From M3007 sp033764075 (lineage in GTDB: Bacteria; Bacteroidota; Bacteroidia; Chitinophagales; Saprospiraceae), in NCBI GenBank assembly GCA_033764075.1, contig JANRJH010000005.1:1-64000 (forward strand): a DNA stretch of 64,000 bases, read 5' to 3'. Each line of letters starts with the position of its first letter. Position 1 is the first letter of the stretch. Under the pieces are notes generated by a model. The model made no database searches and was not told the DNA's origin. It saw nothing but the letters and a program-made list of their open reading frames with translations. This document shows, piece by piece, positions 41,060-50,837 of this stretch. A program made the position numbers and the translations under genes.

Positions 41060-41376
41060 GTTTCAAAGTTTTAATGGGTGAATGTTGGGAGTTTTACTAT
41101 TGCAAAGAAAGACTGTCGTAGCCAGATGAAAGCTAACTAATCAGAGAGACATGTCCTCGCACCTGCATTCGGCCGTTCTTTGTACTCAGAACCGCAAGCG
41201 CTTTTAAAAACTACATGAACCACGCCGCACATAAACTATTACAAATTAGTAAAATAAAAATAAATCGATCAGGATATGCAAAAGTACATGATAACTTTAA
41301 CAAGTGTGTTAAAAAGTTAACAAGTTATTGATCAAGATGCGGTACCTTTGTCCAAGAGCCAAATTTGCTTCCCCAA
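41060..41376. promoter_or_regulatory. 317-bp divergent promoter region of the TIR island
   Basis: Strongly AT-rich. A perfect -7 box TACCTTTG at 41343-41350 serves the TIR gene. Just upstream TTAACAAGT occurs twice 20 nt apart (about 41297 and 41317), a possible binding site. On the other strand CAAAGTTT (41064 region) may be a weak -7 box for the secreted coiled-coil gene. No RNA gene or open frame is supported. Confidence 0.5.
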
Positions 41377-42495
41377 ATGGAGCCTGTTCGTCTGTTCATC
41401 TCCTATTCCGAACGAGATCTTGAGCTGAAAGATCACATCAAGGAGTTGTTAACCCCTTTGGTCAACAACCACTCCCTCAGCATTTGGGACGAGTTGGATA
41501 TTAAGGCCGGGGAGGTAAGGGCAGATATCATTTCTGCCCAACTGAATAGTGCAGACATCATACTATTGCTTCTGAGTGCAAGTTCGCTGGCAAACCATGA
41601 CTTTTACAACAACCAGCTTTCACCTTCTATAGCCAGGCATAATGAACGCAAGGCGCTCATCGTTCCCGTGCTATTAAGTTTGTGCCACTACGATATTACT
41701 CCATTGGCAGGACTTCAACTTTTACCCAAAAACAAAAGGCCGGTTACTGAACAAAACGTACAGCAGTCCCTTTTCGAAGTTACGCTTTACATCAAGGAGG
41801 AAGTTCGGGCCATACAAAAACGTAAAACGTTTCTTCAGTTATTTGAAGAGGCAGAGCAGTTATTTAGAGCGCGCCAGTGGAATGATGCGAAAACAGCATT
41901 TCATCAGTTGGAACAAAAATATCCGTTTAGGGACTATCCCGGAGAAATTCGACACATCAGACAGCGGATTGAAGCGTGTCTTACGGAAATCAATTTCAAG
42001 CCTCCCGTAAACAAAAAACCCCAAAAACAGAACAAACCTCCGAAAAAAAAACCAACTCCTAATCCCAATCCTGCCCCTACGCCACCAAACCCCAAACCAA
42101 GGAATCCCAATACGCATTCCCAGGACAACCCGCCATTTAAATGGCCCCGGTATGTCATTTTTGGGGTAACAGGCCTTGTTTTGCTTTTGTTTGCTTGGTA
42201 CTTGTTTTCTCCGTCCAAGCCTAATGAGGAAGAACTAGCGATCGCAAATGCCCGGAGAGAAGATCGCATGGAACTTTGGCTCGAGTTTAAAAGTAAATTC
42301 CCTAAGAGTAAGTACGCTAAGGATGTCGTCCGGAGTATCGACCGGCATGACTACCGAGATTTTTTTTTAAAAACGCTGTCCCAATTTAAAAATTTTCCGG
42401 AAATAGATTTGCGAGCCAAACTACTCGAACCTTCGCTTGAAAAATTTCCTGAAGATAGTTTGTTTTATTACAAACACATAAACCCAATAAGATGA
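41377..42495 (+). CDS. TIR-domain protein with Pro-rich linker, one membrane helix and an external helical repeat
   Basis: 372 residues. TIR domain 1-130: VRLFISYSERD start, SIWDELDIKAGE, SADIILLLLSASSLA, ALIVPVLL. In the helix where NADase TIRs have W/YxxxE the sequence is DFYNNQL, so the catalytic Glu may be missing. Residues 145-200 form a TPR-like hairpin (WNDAKTAFHQLEQKYP), 205-255 a Pro/Lys/Asn linker, 258-282 a membrane helix (VIFGVTGLVLLLFAWYLF), then about 90 residues with LWLEFKSKFPKSKYAKDV, a repeat also found in conflict-system proteins. By charge the TIR is cytoplasmic and the tail external. ATG at 41377 chosen over an upstream TTG. Overlaps the next gene by ATGA. Confidence 0.85.
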   Translation: MEPVRLFISYSERDLELKDHIKELLTPLVNNHSLSIWDELDIKAGEVRADIISAQLNSADIILLLLSASSLANHDFYNNQLSPSIARHNERKALIVPVLLSLCHYDITPLAGLQLLPKNKRPVTEQNVQQSLFEVTLYIKEEVRAIQKRKTFLQLFEEAEQLFRARQWNDAKTAFHQLEQKYPFRDYPGEIRHIRQRIEACLTEINFKPPVNKKPQKQNKPPKKKPTPNPNPAPTPPNPKPRNPNTHSQDNPPFKWPRYVIFGVTGLVLLLFAWYLFSPSKPNEEELAIANARREDRMELWLEFKSKFPKSKYAKDVVRSIDRHDYRDFFLKTLSQFKNFPEIDLRAKLLEPSLEKFPEDSLFYYKHINPIR

Positions 42496-44063
42496 GAACT
42501 TTTTTTTGGGTATTGGTGGGTATTTGTTTATCCTGGCCAACAGCATCAGCTCAGCAAAAGGGAATATGTTGCAACCCTTTTGTTGAATTAGGTGATGGCT
42601 CTTTTAAAAGCAAAAAGTGGTCGGATGCCGTTAAGTACTATCAAGAAGGCTGGAATTGCCTGGACAGAGATCAATGCCCCGGTCTGAAGGACAAGTTGAA
42701 GGCTGCCAAGGATAGCTTAAGAAAATCTTTAGAAAAAGAAGACAATTACACTCCACCATATATTCCCCCTATTGAAGACACTCCTAATCCTTATCAAATT
42801 GAAGCTACAGCATGGAATAATCTTAAATTAAGCGAAGCAACACCGTGTATTATAAAAGCCCAGCATTTAAGTAAGTACCCTAATCCATTGAATGGTACTG
42901 AAATTAACACTTACATGAAAAATTATGATGATGCATTATGGCGAAAAGTAAAAGCGACCAATGATCCGAATAAAATCAATGATGAATACATCAACAGTTG
43001 CCCCGATAAATCAATTTTGCATCATCTAGATGATGCATACGAATATCTGGGAATACTGAAAAACAAACGAGACGATGATGCCCTGTGGCAGTTGGTCGCT
43101 TTGGCGGAAACCATTGATTCCATTGAACTTTATCTCAACCGCTGTGCGCAATATGGTTGTGGCCATCAGGAGGAGGCCCGACAAAGAATTAAGGAGATCG
43201 TTTATATAAAGACCAAACCAAAGCTAATCAAAATTAACGGCGGACAGTACCAGATGGGTAATGAATTTGAGAAGGAAGAGAAGTCATACCAATTCAAATT
43301 TTCAGAGTATGAGATGCCTGTTCACACTGTTATTTTAGATGATTTCCTTTTGGGCGAAAAAGAGGTCTCGTTTGCTGAGTATGAATCATTTTGTTACGCA
43401 ACCGGCAGGGGTAGACCCTTAGATGAGAAAAACTGGGGCAAAGGAAAAATGCCTGTGGTCAATGTAAGCTGGTACGACGCCATTGAGTACTGCAACTGGC
43501 GAAGCAAGGTTGATGGATATGATACCGTTTACATGATTGAAAAAAGACCTTTAGAATACGGTGATGAACCATTCAAGAAAAACTGGAAAGTTGAAATCGT
43601 ACCGGGAGCGAACGGGTACCGTTTGCCTACTGAAGCCGAATGGGAATATGCTGCCAAATTAAAAGGAAAAAAGGTGCGATTCAGTAACGGATTGAATATC
43701 ATCAATGCGACCGTAGTAAATTATAATGCAAATTATACCTCACCGATATCTACTGCAGGAGAATATCGAAATCGCCCGATAAAAACAGGTAGTCTACCCA
43801 GATCTGAAGTGGGAATATTTGAAATGACGGGAAATGTTGCAGAGTGGTGTTGGGACTGGTTTGGGGCAACATACTACAGCAATTGGCCAAAGAGTAAGGA
43901 TATTGCGAATAACCCTGCCGGTCCTGAACAAGGAGATACTAAGGTGGTACGTGGGGGCGCCTGGAATAATTCCCCGGACCGTTGCCGCAATTCCTCTCGA
44001 AACTATCTGAAACCCCATGGGGCCAATTCCACCACCGGGTTCAGGTTGGCTCGTAACGGATAG
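42492..44063 (+). CDS. secreted protein with helical repeats and FGE/SUMF1-type domain
   Basis: 523 residues. Signal peptide (RTFFWVLVGICLSWPTASA). Residues 20-85 TPR-like (FVELGDGSFKSKKWSDAVKY); 100-240 hold at least two copies of a repeat beginning DDALW and ending in YxNxCPxxxxxxxA-like helices. Residues 242-523 are an FGE-sulfatase domain: GGQYQMGNEF, PVVNVSWYDAIEYCNWRS, YRLPTEAEWEYA, GNVAEWCWDWFG, VVRGGAWNN, TTGFRLARNG. Known: besides sulfatase activation, FGE-like domains are frequent in bacterial conflict and signalling proteins, often with TIR or caspase domains. Its four-base overlap with the TIR gene marks a coupled pair. Confidence 0.87.
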   Translation: MRTFFWVLVGICLSWPTASAQQKGICCNPFVELGDGSFKSKKWSDAVKYYQEGWNCLDRDQCPGLKDKLKAAKDSLRKSLEKEDNYTPPYIPPIEDTPNPYQIEATAWNNLKLSEATPCIIKAQHLSKYPNPLNGTEINTYMKNYDDALWRKVKATNDPNKINDEYINSCPDKSILHHLDDAYEYLGILKNKRDDDALWQLVALAETIDSIELYLNRCAQYGCGHQEEARQRIKEIVYIKTKPKLIKINGGQYQMGNEFEKEEKSYQFKFSEYEMPVHTVILDDFLLGEKEVSFAEYESFCYATGRGRPLDEKNWGKGKMPVVNVSWYDAIEYCNWRSKVDGYDTVYMIEKRPLEYGDEPFKKNWKVEIVPGANGYRLPTEAEWEYAAKLKGKKVRFSNGLNIINATVVNYNANYTSPISTAGEYRNRPIKTGSLPRSEVGIFEMTGNVAEWCWDWFGATYYSNWPKSKDIANNPAGPEQGDTKVVRGGAWNNSPDRCRNSSRNYLKPHGANSTTGFRLARNG

Positions 44064-44081
44064 GCGACAAGGTTACGCCTC

Positions 44082-45137
44082 ATGGTCTCAAATTTATATA
44101 CCCTCACCTGGCTAACCCTCGCCTTCCTACGCGCCGCCATCTACTTCCGCTGGCAAGCCGTGCACGACCTCCGGTTGCCGCCCAGCATCGTGCTCGACTC
44201 CAAGGCCATGCGGCGCCTCCAGCACTATTTTTACGGCACCACCTTTTTGAGCATTGTATTCGGACTGTTGCACCGCCGACGCCGGACATCCCGCGAAAAA
44301 TACCTGTTTAGCAACCTCGCCGCCCTCTCGTATTATTTCGACGACCTGGCTGACGCCTACCGCCGGGAAGACAATGGCGACCACCCCTGGCTCGACAACC
44401 CCGAAGACTATGGCCGCCGCGCCGACCCCAACGGGCTGGCCCTTCACCTGCTGGATAACCTCTACCGGAATCTGCCGCCCCAAAACCTCGACGCGTTCAA
44501 GCGCTACCTGCACCGCGTATTCAACGTGGAAACAGCGAACCGACCCCCTGCCGACAGCCGACAACCGACGACCGACAACCGACGACCGACAGCCGACAAC
44601 CCACAACCGACAGCCGACTACCGACTACCGACTACCGATAGCCGACAACCGATAGCCGATGGCCTATGGCGCGTCACCCGAGAAAAAGGCGGCGCCTCCG
44701 TGCTGCTTTTCCGCCGCATCCTGGATGCGCCGTTGTATCCCGGCGAAGAGGACGCCCTGTACGCCTTCGGTGGACTGGTGCAGCTCTGCGACGACGTGAC
44801 CGACCTGTGGTTCGACCACCGCGACGGCACCCAAACCGTGCCGCTGCACTACGCCGTCCGGCACGATGTCGCCGGCATGCGTGCGGCGTTTGAAGGCGAA
44901 GTGGCCCGGGTGCAAAACCTGTTTGTGCAAATAAAACAAGCCCCGGGGGTGCACAGCGCCTGGTCGGCGGCGTGTATTCTGGTCGGCATCGCCCGTGTTT
45001 GTATCGATCACTACGCCAAAATTCAGCAAAAGAGCGGAACTTTACCCCTGCACGACCGTGCCCTGATGGTGGTGGATATGGAGCGTTGGGGCAACCGCCT
45101 GCGCCTCGTCCGCCGCCTGCTCACCGACTTACCATAA
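44082..45137 (+). CDS. class I isoprenoid synthase-like protein with an internal heptamer-encoded insert
   Basis: 351 residues. All-helical with two acidic clusters: YYFDDLADAYR near 85 and QLCDDVTDLWFDHRDG near 234, the DDxxD pattern of class I isoprenoid/terpenoid synthases. The first 25 residues are hydrophobic. Residues about 157-194 are a low-complexity run of Pro, Thr, Ala, Asp, Arg and Tyr, encoded by sixteen tandem heptamers (44551-44662). Gain or loss of one unit would shift the frame, so expression could vary by phase. Directly followed by gmhA (6 nt). Substrate unknown; a degenerate polyprenyl synthase is also possible. Confidence 0.55.
   Translation: MVSNLYTLTWLTLAFLRAAIYFRWQAVHDLRLPPSIVLDSKAMRRLQHYFYGTTFLSIVFGLLHRRRRTSREKYLFSNLAALSYYFDDLADAYRREDNGDHPWLDNPEDYGRRADPNGLALHLLDNLYRNLPPQNLDAFKRYLHRVFNVETANRPPADSRQPTTDNRRPTADNPQPTADYRLPTTDSRQPIADGLWRVTREKGGASVLLFRRILDAPLYPGEEDALYAFGGLVQLCDDVTDLWFDHRDGTQTVPLHYAVRHDVAGMRAAFEGEVARVQNLFVQIKQAPGVHSAWSAACILVGIARVCIDHYAKIQQKSGTLPLHDRALMVVDMERWGNRLRLVRRLLTDLP
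44551..44662. repeat. sixteen CCGACAA-type heptamers inside a gene
   Basis: 112 nt made of exactly 16 units of CCGACAA, CCGACTA, CCGACAG, CCGACGA and CCGATAG. Same unit types as 62020-62156. The reading frame stays open through it. Confidence 0.9.
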
Positions 45138-45143
45138 GCCGAC

Positions 45144-45719
45144 ATGCCCGAACACATCCGAGATACCATCGCCCGCAGCATCGCCGTCAAGCAAGCCATA
45201 CTCGACGACCCTTTTTTCCTGCAAAAAATCAAAACGGCAGCCGAACTCTGGACCCAGACCTTCCACAACGGCGGCAAAATCCTGTTCTGCGGCAACGGCG
45301 GCAGCGCGGCCGACGCCCAGCACCTGTCCGCCGAACTGTCCGGCCGCTTTTACATCAACCGCCCCCCGTTGTTTGCCGAAGCCCTGCACGTGAACACCTC
45401 CTACCTCACCGCCGTGGCCAACGACTTTGGCTACGACATTGTGTATGCCCGCATGGTGGAGGCGGCCGGGCGCTCCGGCGACCTGCTGGTGGCCATGAGC
45501 ACCTCGGGCAATTCCCCCAACATCGTGGCCGCCGTCGACCAGGCAAAGGCGATTGGCATGCGCGTGGTGGGCTTCACCGGCGCCACGGGCGGCCACCTGG
45601 CCGACAAGTGCGACCTGCTCCTGAACGTGCCCGCCACCGACACGCCCCGCATCCAGGAGGCACACATGCTCATCGGACACATCCTGTGCGAAGCGGTGGA
45701 GCGCGCGCTGTTCGGTTGA
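45144..45719 (+). CDS. gmhA: phosphoheptose isomerase (SIS domain)
   Basis: 191 residues. SIS fold with FCGNGGSAADAQHLSAELSG near 48-67, the substrate-binding loop of GmhA, STSGNSPNIVAAV near 118 and HILCEAVERALFG at the end. Known: it turns sedoheptulose 7-phosphate into heptose 7-phosphate for surface glycans. No other heptose genes are next to it. Confidence 0.92.
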   Translation: MPEHIRDTIARSIAVKQAILDDPFFLQKIKTAAELWTQTFHNGGKILFCGNGGSAADAQHLSAELSGRFYINRPPLFAEALHVNTSYLTAVANDFGYDIVYARMVEAAGRSGDLLVAMSTSGNSPNIVAAVDQAKAIGMRVVGFTGATGGHLADKCDLLLNVPATDTPRIQEAHMLIGHILCEAVERALFG

Positions 45720-45839
45720 AGAGGCACGCCGGTGTAGGTACTGACCGAGCGTCATCGTTTTTGCTGACGAAAAACATTCCGAAAGGCTGAACATTTTGGC
45801 GGATTTCCTTTTATATTGGCGGAAAAAACAACCAAATCT

Positions 45840-48083
<2,244 letters not shown>

Positions 48084-48109
48084 TTTGGTGAAGACGCTTT
48101 TTACAGAAG

Positions 48110-48142
48110 AGGTGGTCTGCGTGGCAGGCCACCTTTTTTATT
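48110..48142. terminator. two-way terminator between katG and the membrane protein gene
   Basis: AGGTGGTCTGC-GTG-GCAGGCCACCT, 11 bp with one G-T pair, then six T on the plus strand. The T-run overlaps the stop codon of the convergent gene. Confidence 0.85.
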
Positions 48143-49064
48143 GACCGGACAGTTCGTCGTGTGCGGGGGGCTGAAGCGCATTTTTCTCGTACAGGTCGTG
48201 AATGACCAAAATCAGGTAGCCAAACAATACCGCGCCGATGATCAGGGCGTTGTTTACGATGCCTTCTACGGAAAATGACATTTTAATCAGAATGGTGGAG
48301 ATGACGAAACCGGAATTTCTAATGATTTTATGAAATTCATCCGAATAAAAAAACGATGACAGCAGCAGCAGCACGTCAACCGTGATCAGGATGGTGAAAA
48401 AATCATCAAAAAATACTTTGTTTATGTTTTTGAAAGCGATTATCCCATTTCGATAGTCGTGTATGGATTCACTGGTCCAGTTGTACAAGGTGAAAAGCGC
48501 CAACATGACCAGTATGGGCACCAGAATGATGGCGATTCCTTTTTTCAGGTTAACAAATCTTCTTATTTTCCTCCCTTCATCATCCAGCTTGTTGATTCTT
48601 ATGTATTCTCGTTTCGCATTTTTTTGATAAAACAAGTATATCAAAATAAACAATACCATAGAGGTTACTACGTCGTACGTAAATTGAAGGTCATTCGGGT
48701 TCTGAAACCAGTCCGACGAGAGTTCCAGGTTGGCGATGTCCTTGAAAATTCTCCGGATAACAATAAGTGTGATGATTTCGTATTGTTTGCCTATGTAGGT
48801 GGTAATCGATTTGGGCAGAAAAAATATAAGCAGATAAACTTCATATACAAGAATGAACGAGAATGGCGTGTAAATGGCGGCTATCGGATTCTTAAAAAAT
48901 TTCGACTCGATGGGAAGGATTCCCTGATTGACCAGGATGATCAGCAGTAAATGAACGGCATAACTGACAATGGCTATCGTAAGAATCAATCGCTCGCTGC
49001 GTGCCTTGATTTTTGGCGAGAGCAGTTTGTCAAAAAACGTATCGATAACAGTGGGACTGATCAT
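48138..49064 (-). CDS. integral membrane protein, unknown function
   Basis: 308 residues with about seven membrane helices, for example LILTIAIVSYAVHLLLIILV, a second pair near 68-85, VVTSMVLFILIYLFY, GIAIILVPILVMLALF and VDVLLLLSSFF, separated by charged loops. Very AT-rich compared with katG next to it, so probably acquired separately. No recognised family motif. Last residues are soluble (PPAHDELSGQ). Confidence 0.7.
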   Translation of the reverse strand: MISPTVIDTFFDKLLSPKIKARSERLILTIAIVSYAVHLLLIILVNQGILPIESKFFKNPIAAIYTPFSFILVYEVYLLIFFLPKSITTYIGKQYEIITLIVIRRIFKDIANLELSSDWFQNPNDLQFTYDVVTSMVLFILIYLFYQKNAKREYIRINKLDDEGRKIRRFVNLKKGIAIILVPILVMLALFTLYNWTSESIHDYRNGIIAFKNINKVFFDDFFTILITVDVLLLLSSFFYSDEFHKIIRNSGFVISTILIKMSFSVEGIVNNALIIGAVLFGYLILVIHDLYEKNALQPPAHDELSGQ

Positions 49065-49382
49065 TTACTTTTCATTTTTCCATTAGAAGGGTGTCGCATA
49101 AGTTTTGCTGCTATCGGGTGTCCTCGTCGACAACGGTACAAAGGACGCCAACAACGGCACAATGTACTCGAAAAGTGACCCCGACCCAAGAATAAACAAC
49201 AACCTGACACTGCTGTTTCATTTCAGTACCAACCCCCGTCCCTTATTATGCCGGTTACCAAACTGTTTTAAAATGTCTGTGATGCGCCCCACGGATTGGA
49301 CAGCGAAAGTGAAACAATAGGGTGTAAAACGATGAAAGTTACTTTTTTTTGAAACGCTATCTCCCAATTATTCAACAGCGTG
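49065..49382. other. 318-bp stretch without a supported gene
   Basis: Holds the upstream region of the membrane protein gene and the downstream end of the DUF2237 gene. No open frame, tRNA, repeat or clear terminator. A GGTACAAAGGAC string near 49134 gives only a weak -7 match on the minus strand. Confidence 0.5.
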
Positions 49383-49763
49383 TTATGCTGGTTTGATATC
49401 CTTGTGCGCATGTCGCAGTAAATCTTCGATGGTCACGTAGCGCAGGGCGGCCTCGTGCGTGCTTTCGAGCACTACCCGGGGCGCTACACCTGCCTCCAGC
49501 GCTTCTTTCCAGCGCAGGGCGCACAGGCACCACCGGTCGCCGGGCTGCAGGCCGGGAAAACGGTATTCCGGTCGCGGGGTGATGAGGTCGTTGCCCCGGT
49601 CGCGCGAAAAAGACAGAAATGCTGCCGTGACAATGGCGCACACTACATGCCGCCCCGCATCATCGGGGCCGGTGGCGCAACACCCGTCGCGGTAGAACCC
49701 CGTGAGCGGATCGAGGCTGCACGGGGTCAGGGGTTGTCCGAATACGTTGAGGGATGCTTCCAT
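49383..49763 (-). CDS. DUF2237 family protein
   Basis: 126 residues, matching the family along nearly its whole length: NVFGQPLTPCSLDPLTGFYR, DGCCATGPDDAGRHVVCAIV, FLSFSRDRGNDLITP, PGLQPGDRWCLCALRWKEAL and a C-terminal helix with APRVVLESTHEAALRYV. Several conserved Cys and His suggest metal or redox chemistry, but no function is established. Monocistronic. Confidence 0.92.
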   Translation of the reverse strand: MEASLNVFGQPLTPCSLDPLTGFYRDGCCATGPDDAGRHVVCAIVTAAFLSFSRDRGNDLITPRPEYRFPGLQPGDRWCLCALRWKEALEAGVAPRVVLESTHEAALRYVTIEDLLRHAHKDIKPA

Positions 49764-49963
49764 GATTTTCGGGATTTGAAGGTTTAAAGATAAGGGGTAA
49801 GTGCCGTTTGCGCTCTGTCGATTGCGAAGCTAAATGTACTGTGAAATACCGGGGTTTGCTCCATTGCAGGCATTATTCAACGCAGTATTTCATCTGTACG
49901 ACGGTAAAGTCTTATTTTGCCCGCAGTTTGCGATTACCCTTCCGAAAAAAATGCCAGGATATT

Positions 49964-50770
49964 ATGCATACCACACTCAACCAGCCTTACACGCTAACCG
50001 AGGAAGCTGTTAACTTCTATCAGAAATACCGGTACATAAAATTAAAAAATATATTTGACGCTGATACACTTGGCTTTTATGCCGAAAAGATCAGCCAGGC
50101 TGTCACATCCCTTCACACGAACGACAAGCCCCTGAACGAACGCGATACGTACGGGAAGGCGTTTGTCCAGGTGATGAATTTGTGGCGGCATGACGCCGAC
50201 GTGCAAGCGTTTGTTTTCTCCCGACGACTGGCGGGGATTGCCGCCGGTCTCATGCAAACCACCGGCGTGCGTTTGTATCACGACCAGGCGCTTTTCAAGG
50301 AAGGCGGGGGCGGCATTACGCCCTGGCATGCCGATCAGTATTATTGGCCCCTGAGCACCGATAAAACCGTCACGGCGTGGATTCCATTACAACCGGTTCC
50401 CCTGGAAATGGGCCCATTGGAATTCAGCGCGGGCAGCCATGTTATTGTGGAAGGGCGGGAGTTGTCTATCGGCGACGACAGCGAGGCCCAAATTCAAAAA
50501 CGGCTGCGGGTCACCGATTTTCAACACGTCGTCGAACCATTTGACCTGGGTGAGGTGAGTTTTCACTCCGGATGGGTATTCCACCGGGCAGGCGCCAACC
50601 AAACAGACCATGTCCGAAAAGTCATGACCGTTATTTACATGGATAAAAACATGGCATTAAAAGCGCCGGACAATGTGCATCAGGAGAACGACTGGAAAAG
50701 CTGGTGCCCCGGGGCGGTCATTGGGCAAGTGATTGATACGCCCTCCAATCCGGTTCTTTTCCAACACTAA
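49964..50770 (+). CDS. phytanoyl-CoA dioxygenase (PhyH)-family Fe(II)/2-oxoglutarate enzyme
   Basis: 268 residues. Double-stranded beta-helix with the iron motif HADQYYW (H-x-D) near 125 and the distal His in FHSGWVFHRAGANQ near 204; the following Arg binds 2-oxoglutarate in this family. Known relatives hydroxylate lipids, amino acids or secondary metabolites. ATG at 49964 (MHTTLNQPYTL) chosen; the longer frame upstream lacks family similarity. The GH92 gene follows after 67 nt. Confidence 0.88.
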   Translation: MHTTLNQPYTLTEEAVNFYQKYRYIKLKNIFDADTLGFYAEKISQAVTSLHTNDKPLNERDTYGKAFVQVMNLWRHDADVQAFVFSRRLAGIAAGLMQTTGVRLYHDQALFKEGGGGITPWHADQYYWPLSTDKTVTAWIPLQPVPLEMGPLEFSAGSHVIVEGRELSIGDDSEAQIQKRLRVTDFQHVVEPFDLGEVSFHSGWVFHRAGANQTDHVRKVMTVIYMDKNMALKAPDNVHQENDWKSWCPGAVIGQVIDTPSNPVLFQH

Positions 50771-50837
50771 ACTGTTTTGTATTAATGGCCGGAAGGCGGT
50801 GTGTTTTTCGCACGGCCCGGCGCCTCAGCCGTACAAC

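Noticed and set aside
42492..44063. Sulfatase-maturing role for the FGE protein
   Set aside because: No sulfatase gene is nearby, and the N-terminal repeats plus TIR partner fit a signalling or conflict role better.
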